From contig JASHPW010000135.1 of assembly GCA_030037895.1 (NCBI GenBank), positions 1 to 48,802 of the forward strand: DNA of 48,802 bases, written 5' to 3'. This DNA is from Xanthobacteraceae bacterium (GTDB taxonomy: Bacteria > Pseudomonadota > Alphaproteobacteria > Rhizobiales > Xanthobacteraceae). Made by a program: the position numbers and the translations under genes. The notes under the pieces are model-generated. The model saw only the letters and a list, made by a program, of their open reading frames with translations, ran no database searches and was not told where the DNA came from. The first letter of the stretch is position 1. Every line of letters begins with the position of its first letter. Below are positions 43,101 through 48,802 of the stretch, piece by piece.

Positions 43101-43329
43101 GATGACGTCGTTCGCGTTCATCCTCGGCGTCACGCCGCTCGTTTGGGCGATCGGCGCCGGCGCGGAACTGCGCCGGACGCTCGGCACGGCGGTGTTCTCC
43201 GGCATGATCGGCGTGACCGCGTTCGGCCTGGTGTTCACGCCGGTGTTCTATGTCATCGCTCGCTATTTTGCCCAACTCGGGCCGCGGCGCGGCAAGAGGG
43301 GAGAGGCGCCGGCGCAGCCGGCGGAGTAG
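40159..43329 (+). CDS. RND multidrug efflux permease (HAE1 family)
   Basis: This is a 1056-residue proton-driven exporter of the AcrB/MexB type. The N terminus MRISHFFIDRPIFAAVVSIVF is typical. Two large periplasmic domains separate the two sets of six membrane segments. The proton-relay aspartates are in GIVVDDAIVVVENVERN (TM4) and the partner lysine in AAKNAILIVEFARR (TM10). Full length and intact motifs suggest a working pump. No outer-membrane channel gene follows, so it probably shares a TolC-like protein encoded elsewhere. No regulator is adjacent. Confidence 0.96.
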   Translation: MRISHFFIDRPIFAAVVSIVFLILGGVSFSRLAVDQFPEIAPPTVTVTGQYPGASAEVVAATVVTPMEEQINGVENMIYMASNSTADGRFTIAVSFDLGTNLDIAQVQVQNRVAVAEPRLPADVRNIGVTVAKASPDLMMVVHLYSPDKSRDSLFISNYATVQLTDAVARVDGVGSITVFGSRDYSMRVWLDADRLQSLGLTATDVTNALQGQNIQVASGMLDQPPLAHPGAFQISVQTLGRLTDPGEFASIVVKETPGAVVRLKDVGTVELAALDYTSNSYLDHDPAVALAIFQRPGSNALATANGVKRLMAELSKRFPPGVKYAIVYNPTEFIQESVNAVFETIFEAIVLVVLVVILFLQTWRAAIIPLVAIPVSLVGTFLFMAAFGFSLNNLSLFGLVLAIGIVVDDAIVVVENVERNIASGLPPREAAIKSMDEVGSALVAIALVLCAVFVPSVFITGISGQFYRQFALTIAGATVISLIVSLTLSPAMCALLLKAHTATRRDRWWERPIRGFFAAFNRAFNGVASGITWLAGRTVRRAAIMVVIYLVVIGLGLNQFRKTPRGFIPQVDRGYIIVVVQLPPGASLVRTDAVQQRALDIALGVPGVAHGVNVVGFSGATFTNAPNAGAIFLALDSFARRARDPRQSAPAIQAELNRRFAKIQEAFIVALLPPPVRGIGNALGFRMIVEDRGGRGSTALREAAEALTARAARTPGIADVFTLFETSTPQVYLDIDRTKAQLLGINVQDVFNALQIYIGSSYVNDFNLLGRTFRVTAQARDEDRRNVGDVLKIRVRNVNGDTVPLGSFTTVRDIAGPYRVPRYNLYPAAEIDGNAAPGYSQGQAIDIMEKLAAETLPEGFDTEWTTLAFEQIRAGNTAMFAFVLAVVFVFLVLAAQYESLTLPFAVILIVPMCLVAAITGVILRGQDNNILTQVGFVVLIGLAAKNAILIVEFARRLEDQGCDRWQAAVEATRLRLRPILMTSFAFILGVTPLVWAIGAGAELRRTLGTAVFSGMIGVTAFGLVFTPVFYVIARYFAQLGPRRGKRGEAPAQPAE

Positions 43330-43498
43330 GGCGGCGCCATTCCCGGCGTGCCCGCCGCGGCGATCCGCAATGACGGCGAAGCGATCAACCGGATTCGGCA
43401 TATTCGGTATGACGGCAATGAGGTTTGGGCAGTTTGGACGCTTTCCAAGCTCGCCCATTGGCGGTATTCCTAAGCGATCGAGAAAGGGAGACCATCAC
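43330..43498. other. Spacer with repeat fragments before cytochrome c'
   Basis: The spacer begins with segments like CATTCCCGGCGTGCCCGCC and ATCCGCAATGACGG that resemble diverged pieces of the C-type repeat. It then has an AT-richer stretch (GGCATATTCGGTATGAC) and an AGGGAG ribosome site at about 43485. No gene is visible. Confidence 0.4.
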
Positions 43499-43951
43499 AT
43501 GTTCCGTACATTGTGCGTCGTCGCGGCGATTGCGCTTGGCGTGAGCATTGCCGTTGCCCAGCAGGACCCGATCAAGGAGCGCAAGGCGCTGATGAAGGCC
43601 AATGGCGGCCAAGCCAAGATCGGCGCCGCCATGATCAAGGGCGAGACGCCGTTCGACCTCGCCAAGGCCCATAAGATTTTCGCGACATTCGAAGACACCG
43701 CGACAAAGGCGCCGGCTTTGTTCCCGGAGAATTCGACCGACACGGCGACGGCGGACGATCCTTTCACCGCCAGTCCGAAAATCTGGCAGAACCTGGACGA
43801 CTTCAAAGCCAGGCTCGAGAAGCTCGGCACCGACGCCAAGGCGGCCGCCGCCAGCGTCAAGGACCTGGATTCCTTCAAGGCGGCCTTCGGCAATATCGGC
43901 AAGAACGATTGCGGCGGTTGCCACGAGAAGTATCGCATCAAGAAGAGCTGA
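43499..43951 (+). CDS. Cytochrome c'
   Basis: This 150-residue periplasmic haem protein has a signal peptide (to about residue 20, IAVAQQD) and a four-helix bundle. The haem site CGGCH is at residues 138-142 near the C terminus, as in class II cytochromes, followed by EKYR. Class II cytochromes bind NO and may protect against nitrosative stress or carry electrons. The ATG at 43499 has an AGGGAG site. The diheme cytochrome gene follows 43 bases later and is probably co-transcribed. Confidence 0.93.
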   Translation: MFRTLCVVAAIALGVSIAVAQQDPIKERKALMKANGGQAKIGAAMIKGETPFDLAKAHKIFATFEDTATKAPALFPENSTDTATADDPFTASPKIWQNLDDFKARLEKLGTDAKAAAASVKDLDSFKAAFGNIGKNDCGGCHEKYRIKKS

Positions 43952-43994
43952 ACCTGCTGCGTCGTCCCCGCGTCGCGCGGCGGGATAACGGGCA

Positions 43995-44945
43995 ATGCGC
44001 AAGCTCATGCCCGTTGCGGCGGCCGTCGTCGTCGGCGCCGCCGTTGCGGCCGTCTGGATACTGACGAATCCGGCGACGGTTCCCGCCTCGGCGCTGCCGT
44101 CCTATGCGCCCAATGTCGGGAACGGCCGCACGATGTTCAACATCGGCGGCTGCGCGTCCTGCCACGCCGTTCCCAACAAGGACCCCGACAAAGTCGACCG
44201 CACGCGGCTCGGCGGCGGGCTCGCTTTGCCCTCGCCGTTCGGCACCTTCTACGTGCCCAATATCTCCCCCGACCCCAAGGACGGCATCGGCGCCTGGAGC
44301 GAGGCGAATTTCGTCACCGCGCTCTGGAAGGGGACGGCGCCGAACGGACGCAATCTTTTTCCGGCGTTTCCCTACGCCTCCTATCAGCACATGGAACTCG
44401 ACGACGTCCGCGATCTCTTCGCCTATCTGAAAACCCTGCCGCCGGTCGCGGGCCGCGTGCGCCGGCACGACCTGAAGTTTCCCTTCAATATCCGCCGCCT
44501 GGTCGGAGTCTGGAAGCTCTTGTTCCTGCACGGCGGGCCGTTCGCGCCCGATCCGTCGCGATCGCCGCAATGGAATCGCGGCGCTTATCTGGTGAACGGG
44601 CCGGGACACTGCGCCGAATGCCACAGCCCGCGCAATGTGCTCGGCGCCGTCATCGAGAGCGAGCGCTTCGCCGGCGGCCCCACCCCGGACGGCAAGGGCT
44701 GGGTGCCGAATATCACGCCGACCGGGCTGCGGCATTGGTCCAAGGATAATATCGCCTGGTCGGAGAAGGACATCGCAAGCTTCCTCGACGACGGCATGAA
44801 TCCGGCCGGCGATTTTGCCGGCGGCGCCATGGCCGAGGTCATCCGCAACACCACTTTGCTCAGCGCCGCCGACCGCGCCGCGATCGCGGCCTACATCGCC
44901 TCTTTGCCGCCGCGCCAGGGCCCGAAGCCGCCGCCGAAGAAATGA
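43995..44945 (+). CDS. Two-domain diheme c-type cytochrome
   Basis: This 316-residue protein has an N-terminal hydrophobic signal or anchor (about residues 5-24) and two class I haem domains. Haem motifs are CASCH (53-57) and CAECH (206-210). Distal ligand candidates are in the EVIRNTTLLSAAD region and YASYQHMELDD. The layout resembles the cytochrome subunits that accept electrons from periplasmic dehydrogenases; no such dehydrogenase is next to it. Its neighbour is cytochrome c', so the pair may form an electron chain. Confidence 0.88.
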   Translation: MRKLMPVAAAVVVGAAVAAVWILTNPATVPASALPSYAPNVGNGRTMFNIGGCASCHAVPNKDPDKVDRTRLGGGLALPSPFGTFYVPNISPDPKDGIGAWSEANFVTALWKGTAPNGRNLFPAFPYASYQHMELDDVRDLFAYLKTLPPVAGRVRRHDLKFPFNIRRLVGVWKLLFLHGGPFAPDPSRSPQWNRGAYLVNGPGHCAECHSPRNVLGAVIESERFAGGPTPDGKGWVPNITPTGLRHWSKDNIAWSEKDIASFLDDGMNPAGDFAGGAMAEVIRNTTLLSAADRAAIAAYIASLPPRQGPKPPPKK

Positions 44946-44977
44946 CGGCGGCGCTGCAAACAATGGGGGAGCGCGAT

Positions 44978-45223
44978 TCACGTCGCGCCGAACGCCTTGA
45001 ATGTGACGATGGTGCGCGTGTCCTGTACGTCGGGGATGGTCTGCACCTTCTCGGCGATGAAGTGGCCGATGTCGGTCGTCGGCTCGACATAGAATTTCAC
45101 CAACAGGTCGAAGTCGCCGGCCGTCGAATAGATTTCCGAGGCGATCTCGGCGTCGGCGAGCCTGTTGGCCACCTCGTAGGATTTGCCGAGCCGGCACTTG
45201 ATCTGCACGAAGAAGGGGACCAT
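44978..45223 (-). CDS. Stand-alone Lrp/AsnC ligand-binding (RAM) domain protein
   Basis: This 81-residue protein is only the C-terminal effector domain of Lrp/AsnC regulators: MVPFFVQIKCRLGKSYEVANRLADAE, then EIYSTAGDFDLLVKFYVE and VQTIPDVQDTRTIVTFKAFG. It has no DNA-binding helix-turn-helix. Such stand-alone RAM proteins bind amino acids and may tune full-length Lrp proteins by mixed assembly or act as small enzymes. A GGAGGCG site (reverse strand) precedes the ATG. It is convergent with the diheme gene and divergent from thiE. Confidence 0.85.
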   Translation of the reverse strand: MVPFFVQIKCRLGKSYEVANRLADAEIASEIYSTAGDFDLLVKFYVEPTTDIGHFIAEKVQTIPDVQDTRTIVTFKAFGAT

Positions 45224-45343
45224 GGGACGCCTCCGAACCGTCGCTGGGAGAAGCTTATACCAAGCGGCGCGCAATGACGAAGCGGCAGAATTACAATAAG
45301 GAGAGTGGAGATTGCGACACCGCCTGCGCATGAGGATGCTGCC

Positions 45344-46006
45344 GTGAGACCGCTCGACCTGCGCCTCGTCGCCATCGTCGACCCCGGGCGCGCCGGCGGG
45401 CGCGATCTCGTCGATCTCGCGCGCCATGTCGCCGAGGGCGGGGCGACGCTGGTGCAATTGCGCGACAAGCGCGGCGAAACGCGGGCCATGGTGGCGCTGG
45501 CGCGGGCGATCAAGAGCGCGCTGGCGCCGTTGTCCGTGCCGTTCGTGGTCAACGACCGCGTCGACGTGGCGCTCGCCGCCGGCGCCGACGGCGTACACAT
45601 CGGGCCGGACGACATGGCGGTCGCCGATGCGCGGCGGCTCATCGGGCCGGACGCGGTCATCGGCCTGTCGATCAAGACGGTCGAGGCGGCCGCGGCGGCG
45701 CCGCTCGAGCTCATCGACTATGCCGGCATCGGCGGCGTCTATGCGACGACGTCCAAAGAGCAGGCGAGTGCGCCGATCGGGCCAGAGGGGCTGGCGCGCA
45801 TCGTCGATGTGCTGCACGGCCGCGCGCCCGACCTGCCGCTCTGCGGCATCGCCGGCATCGACGCCGACAACGCCGCCGCGGTCATCGGCGCCGGGGCGGA
45901 CGGCGTCGCCGTCATCTCGGCGTTGTCGCTTGCGCCCGATCCGGCCGCCGCGGCGCGCCGCTTGCGCGAAGTCGTCGATGCGATACTGGCGAAGCGAGGC
46001 TCGTGA
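45344..46006 (+). CDS. thiE: Thiamine phosphate synthase
   Basis: This enzyme couples the pyrimidine and thiazole units into thiamine phosphate. The TIM-barrel protein has [17 protein letters not shown] at the start, [16 protein letters not shown] (substrate phosphate site), [24 protein letters not shown], and a C-terminal [27 protein letters not shown]. The GTG at 45344 is preferred because GAGGATG lies just before it and the protein starts at the family's usual place; a GTG at 45305 adds 13 residues and has its AAGGAG only one base away. The stop overlaps thiD. Confidence 0.93.
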   Translation: MRPLDLRLVAIVDPGRAGGRDLVDLARHVAEGGATLVQLRDKRGETRAMVALARAIKSALAPLSVPFVVNDRVDVALAAGADGVHIGPDDMAVADARRLIGPDAVIGLSIKTVEAAAAAPLELIDYAGIGGVYATTSKEQASAPIGPEGLARIVDVLHGRAPDLPLCGIAGIDADNAAAVIGAGADGVAVISALSLAPDPAAAARRLREVVDAILAKRGS

Positions 46007-46803
46007 TGGGCGTGCCCGTCGCCGTGACCATCGCCGGCTCGGATTCGAGCGGCGGCGCCGGCATTGAGGCCGACCTGAAGACCTTTTCCGCGCTCGGCGT
46101 CTACGGCGCCTGCGTCGTCACCGCGCTTACGGCGCAGAACACCACGGGCGTGTTCGCCGTTCATGACGTGCCGGCGAATTTCATCGCCGCGCAGATCGAT
46201 GCGGTGTTTTCCGATCTCGAGGTCGGCGCGGTGAAGATCGGCGTGCTGGCGAACGCGCCGGCGATCGACGTCGCCGCCGCGGCGCTCGAGCGCTACCGCC
46301 CGCGCAACGTCGTGCTCGATCCGGTGATGGCCGCAAGCTCCGGCGAACCATTGCTGCGCCGGAACGCGCTCGGCCGGCTGCGGGACTTGATCCGGCGGGT
46401 GCGCGTCGTCACCCCCAATTTGGCAGAAGCCGCGGCGCTCCTCGACCGGCCGCCGGCACGCGACGAGGACGAGATGCGCGCGCAGGCGGAAAAGCTCCTT
46501 GCGCTCGGCCCCGGCGCGGTGCTGATCAAGGGCGGACACGGCACCGGGCCGGAAAGCGTCGACCTTTTGGTCGCCGCCCAAGGCTGCCTGCGGCTCGCGG
46601 CGCCGCGGGTTGCGACCCGCGCCACGCACGGCACCGGCTGCACGTTCGCCTCGGCGCTCGCCGCAGGACTTGCCAAGGGGCTCGCTCTGGAAGCGGCGGC
46701 GCGTGAAGCCAAGGACTATGTGACCGCCGCCATCGCCGCGGCGGATCGGCTCGCCGTCGGCTCCGGCCGCGGTCCGCTGCATCATTTCCACGCCTGGTGG
46801 TAG
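46006..46803 (+). CDS. thiD: Hydroxymethylpyrimidine/phosphomethylpyrimidine kinase
   Basis: This enzyme phosphorylates the thiamine pyrimidine precursor twice. The 265-residue ribokinase-like protein starts [32 protein letters not shown], the ThiD signature. It also has [28 protein letters not shown], the VLIKGGHG segment and the anion-hole [19 protein letters not shown] with catalytic Asp replaced by the usual Cys-region layout of ThiD (GTGCT). The ATG at 46006 shares its A with the thiE stop; GTG 46003 is an alternative. Confidence 0.95.
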   Translation: MGVPVAVTIAGSDSSGGAGIEADLKTFSALGVYGACVVTALTAQNTTGVFAVHDVPANFIAAQIDAVFSDLEVGAVKIGVLANAPAIDVAAAALERYRPRNVVLDPVMAASSGEPLLRRNALGRLRDLIRRVRVVTPNLAEAAALLDRPPARDEDEMRAQAEKLLALGPGAVLIKGGHGTGPESVDLLVAAQGCLRLAAPRVATRATHGTGCTFASALAAGLAKGLALEAAAREAKDYVTAAIAAADRLAVGSGRGPLHHFHAWW

Positions 46804-46878
46804 TCCTCCGAACCGGGCTTTCGAGCATTCCTGAGAGTCGCTACCCTGGCGGCGGATGTTCATCCTCGCGGGAAACAG

Positions 46879-47826
46879 ATGGCGGTGAAAAGGAAAGATG
46901 CCGTCGGCGTCGTCGGTCTCGGCATCATGGGCGGCGCATTCGCGCGCAATCTCCGCGCCGCGGGTTGGCGCGTGATCGGCTACGACATCGCGCCGGCGCG
47001 GCGGCGGGCGCTGGCGCGGGCCGGCGTCGAAATCGCCGCAGATGCCGGCGACCTCGCCCGCCGGGCGCCGACCATCATCTTGAGCCTGCCCAAGCCCGCG
47101 GCGCTCGCCTCGACCGTGGCCGCCATCGTCAAGGCCGGCGTGCCGCGCCGCGTGGTGATCGAGGCCTCGACCTTCGCGCTCGATGACAAGGCCGCGGCCG
47201 CGGCGGCGTTGCGCAAGGCCGGCCACGTCCTGCTCGATTGTCCGGTGAGCGGCACCGGCATCCAGGCCAAGGTCAAGGACTTGGTGATCTACGCCTCGGG
47301 CGGCGCCGCCGAGATCAAGCGGCTGCGTCCGCTGTTCGCCGGCTTCAGCCGCGCGGTGCACGATCTCGGCGCCTTCGGCAACGGCAGCCGCATGAAATAC
47401 ATCGCCAACCTCCTCGTCGCCATCCACAACGTGGCGAGCGCGGAAGCTTTGGTGCTGGGCATGAAAGCCGGGCTGCCGCCGCAGCTCGTCTACGACCAGA
47501 TCAGGATCGGCGCCGGCAATTCGCGCGTGTTCGAGCTGCGCGCGCCGATGATGGTCAAGGGCCGCTACGACGAGCCGACGATGAAAGTCTCGACTTGGCA
47601 GAAGGACATGGACATCATCGGCCGCTTCGCGCAGGCGATCGGGGCGCCGACGCCGCTGTTCTCGGCGACGCTGCCGGTCTATGCCGCCGCCATGTCGATG
47701 GGCTACGCGCTCGAGGATACCGCCGCCACGTGCGCCGTCCTCGAGGCGATGGCGGGGGTCAAGCGCGGCCGGTCAAAGCCGCGTCGCGCCGGCAGGCGAC
47801 CGCCGTCGCGGCGTGAGAGCGGATGA
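46879..47826 (+). CDS. 3-hydroxyisobutyrate dehydrogenase-family oxidoreductase
   Basis: This 315-residue NAD(P)-dependent beta-hydroxyacid dehydrogenase has GVVGLGIMGGAFARNLRAAGW (10-30) for the cofactor, VIEASTF, LDCPVSGTGIQAKVKDLVIYASGG (119-142) and the catalytic lysine Lys173 in RMKYIANLL. The substrate (3-hydroxyisobutyrate, tartronate semialdehyde or another hydroxyacid) is not decided. The last residues are very basic, and the final codons with the TGA stop (47824-47826) lie inside repeat B2. The ATG follows a GGAAAC stretch. Confidence 0.88.
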   Translation: MAVKRKDAVGVVGLGIMGGAFARNLRAAGWRVIGYDIAPARRRALARAGVEIAADAGDLARRAPTIILSLPKPAALASTVAAIVKAGVPRRVVIEASTFALDDKAAAAAALRKAGHVLLDCPVSGTGIQAKVKDLVIYASGGAAEIKRLRPLFAGFSRAVHDLGAFGNGSRMKYIANLLVAIHNVASAEALVLGMKAGLPPQLVYDQIRIGAGNSRVFELRAPMMVKGRYDEPTMKVSTWQKDMDIIGRFAQAIGAPTPLFSATLPVYAAAMSMGYALEDTAATCAVLEAMAGVKRGRSKPRRAGRRPPSRRESG

Positions 47827-47855
47827 CGACTTGAAGATAAGTCATCCCACTCTAG
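47815..47855. repeat. Dispersed hairpin repeat, copy B2
   Basis: It matches copy B1 (17648-17691) with two single-base gaps and a few changes: GGATGACGACTTGAAGAT then AAGTCATCCCACTCTAG. It lies between two convergent genes and supplies the stop codons of both, TGA 47824-47826 forward and TAG 47852-47854 reverse. It may act as a bidirectional terminator. Confidence 0.75.
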
Positions 47856-48247
47856 GGAACAGCCGACGTGAGATCGGTCCGCGCGAAATCGTCGCCCTTA
47901 TAAAGCAGCGGTTCCTTGCTGACCTTGGCCAACGCATAGGCAAAGCAGTCGCCGAGATTCAATCGTGCGGGATGCCCGCTGCCCTTGCCAAAATCCCGGT
48001 AGGCTTCGCGGGCGATCTGCGCCTGGTTGCGGCTGACCGGTTCGACGGTGATCTCAGCCGCCGCGAACAGTTGGTCGAAACGCCGGCTTGCCACCGGATC
48101 ACGGCTGCCATCGATCACTACCGCCGCTTCGACGAAGTTGACGGCGGACACGCGGCGGCTGGTCGCGGCTTCGATCGCGCGGGCATAGATGATCGCGTCC
48201 GGTTCGTCGCGTAAGATGGCGATTATCGCGGACGTGTCGATGATCAT
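47852..48247 (-). CDS. vapC: VapC-type PIN-domain toxin ribonuclease
   Basis: This 131-residue toxin should cleave RNA with Mg2+. The PIN acidic residues are intact: Asp4 in MIIDTSA, Glu40 in NFVEAAVV, Asp100 in LGDCFAYALA and Asp120 in KGDDF. Its ATG overlaps the vapB stop by ATGA, the usual antitoxin-first layout, and it lies downstream of the promoter at 48531-48559. The stop lies in repeat B2. Confidence 0.93.
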   Translation of the reverse strand: MIIDTSAIIAILRDEPDAIIYARAIEAATSRRVSAVNFVEAAVVIDGSRDPVASRRFDQLFAAAEITVEPVSRNQAQIAREAYRDFGKGSGHPARLNLGDCFAYALAKVSKEPLLYKGDDFARTDLTSAVP

Positions 48248-48498
48248 CGCGGCAATCCCCGCTCGTCGTACAGGAGCTTTGCGTGATCGGCCGACCGGAA
48301 CGGTTCCTTCAGCCGTGGGGCGCAGTCCTTGCCAATTGCCAACAGACGATCCGCAAGACTCTCGCCTTGTTCCCGTCGAACCCGTTCGAGCCGCTCACGT
48401 ACTGCCTCTGTAACGGCCGCCGTCATACTCTCTCCGGTCAGCCGCGCCAGCTCTTCTGCAAGCCGGTGCGTTTCATCGTTTTTGATATTCAAACCCAT
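48244..48498 (-). CDS. vapB: VapB-type antitoxin (Rv0623-like)
   Basis: This 84-residue antitoxin begins MGLNIKNDETHRLAEELARLTGESMTAAVTEAVRERLERVR across a ribbon-helix-helix-like DNA-binding half, and has a C-terminal toxin-binding tail ending RSADHAKLLYDERGLPR. It should neutralise VapC and repress the operon. The ATG at 48498 is preferred over a start at 48549 because the best promoter covers the longer frame's 5' end. A GAAGAG site lies just before the ATG. Confidence 0.9.
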   Translation of the reverse strand: MGLNIKNDETHRLAEELARLTGESMTAAVTEAVRERLERVRREQGESLADRLLAIGKDCAPRLKEPFRSADHAKLLYDERGLPR

Positions 48499-48509
48499 CT
48501 CTTCAACCC

Positions 48510-48515
48510 GTATAC
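48510..48515. promoter_or_regulatory. Possible VapB operator palindrome
   Basis: A GTATAC palindrome lies between the -10 box and the vapB start, the usual place for self-repression by the VapBC complex. It is short, so the assignment is tentative. Confidence 0.25.
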
Positions 48516-48530
48516 CGCTATCATGCGACC

Positions 48531-48559
48531 ATTCTACCCCGGCCACCAATCCAGCTCAA
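48531..48559 (-). promoter_or_regulatory. Sigma-70 promoter of vapBC
   Basis: On the reverse strand TTGAGC (48554-48559) and TAGAAT (48531-48536) are separated by exactly 17 bases. Transcription would start near 48524, about 26 bases before the vapB ATG. Confidence 0.55.
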
Positions 48560-48649
48560 CCTTTCCAGAGTGGAGATTCGTTGCCTATCTTGTTGAAGCA
48601 CTTATCCGCCGGCGCGGCGGCGGGACGCCGAGCATGAGAGCGTATGACG

Positions 48650-48802
48650 ATGGTGCGGCGTCGCATCGCTGAACAGCCCACGTCGCGGCTCGCCGTCTGG
48701 GCGCGGCGCATCGCGCTGTTTTCGCTCGCGGCGACGCTGATCGCCATCATCATCGTGCGTTCGGGAGCGCTCGAGATCGTGCCGGCGCTGTCGACGCTCG
48801 CC
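48650..48802 (+). CDS. Probable DUF1499 membrane protein (3' end outside window)
   Basis: Only 51 codons are visible: MVRRRIAEQPTSRLAVWARR followed by a membrane segment (IALFSLAATLIAIIIV) and RSGALEIVPALSTLA. This start (basic residues, SRLAVWARR, one membrane helix, RSG-LEI-PAL) resembles the N terminus of DUF1499 proteins of Rhizobiales. An ATG at 48644 is an alternative start. The gene is divergent from vapBC. Confidence 0.55.
   Translation, partial: MVRRRIAEQPTSRLAVWARRIALFSLAATLIAIIIVRSGALEIVPALSTLA

Noticed and set aside
40594..43458. A 954-codon reverse-strand open frame opposite the RND pump
   Set aside because: It is exactly antisense to a canonical pump gene, is rich in Arg, Asp, Gly and His as expected for an antisense GC-rich shadow, and has no recognisable domain.

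Overview
The window is GC-rich chromosomal DNA from an alphaproteobacterium. Gene content, dispersed Rhizobiales-type palindromic repeats and many GTG/TTG starts point to the Hyphomicrobiales, near Bradyrhizobiaceae/Xanthobacteraceae; this placement is an inference. Genes are dense, with four-base ATGA start/stop overlaps at many operon joints. I see no rRNA, tRNA, CRISPR array, phage or transposase gene. The only classical accessory module is a VapBC toxin-antitoxin pair near the right end.

Layout. 1-2.4 kb: the 3' part of rpoD and a secreted DUF1444 protein. 2.6-6.1 kb: a DmeF-type metal efflux protein, a VanX-type dipeptidase, then an alpha/beta-hydrolase joined to an unrecognised helical protein. 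6-9.4 kb: a reverse-strand branched-chain/amide-type ABC transporter (livF, livG, livM, livH) without a binding protein. 9.5-16.1 kb: cupin protein, FAD monooxygenase, GAF histidine kinase, SDR, pdxH, an outer-membrane-type lipoprotein and a J-domain protein. 16.3-20 kb: fabI, a 14-residue lysine-rich mini-protein, aroC and ribB with a degenerate RibA-like domain. 20-22.1 kb: lemA and two TPM-domain proteins. 22.4-25.4 kb: two Tat-signal NAD(P)-dependent enzymes flanking a nucleotide-transporter-like membrane protein. 25.5-28.1 kb: a second copy of the hydrolase/unknown-protein pair, with its own promoter, followed by an HD-domain protein. 28.3-34.6 kb: manC, flavin reductase (reverse), Gfo/Idh oxidoreductase, DegT aminotransferase and murJ, a likely envelope-sugar region. 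34.7-38.9 kb: small secreted proteins and two flavoenzymes. 38.9-43.3 kb: an RND efflux adaptor and pump. 43.5-45 kb: cytochrome c' and a diheme cytochrome c. 45-47.8 kb: an RAM-domain protein, thiE, thiD and a 3-hydroxyisobutyrate-dehydrogenase-like enzyme. 47.9-48.8 kb: vapC, vapB and the start of a probable DUF1499 gene.

The two most interesting arrangements are (i) the duplicated two-gene cassette (4448-6075 and 25484-27156), in which an intact alpha/beta-hydrolase is translationally coupled to a conserved protein of unknown function, and (ii) the operon at 22397-25379, where two apparently Tat-exported NAD(P)-dependent enzymes flank a membrane protein resembling ATP/ADP-translocase-type nucleotide carriers, which hints at a periplasmic nicotinamide-dependent redox module. 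Dispersed repeats have shaped several gene ends: they supply stop codons, a C-terminal tail and possible start regions.
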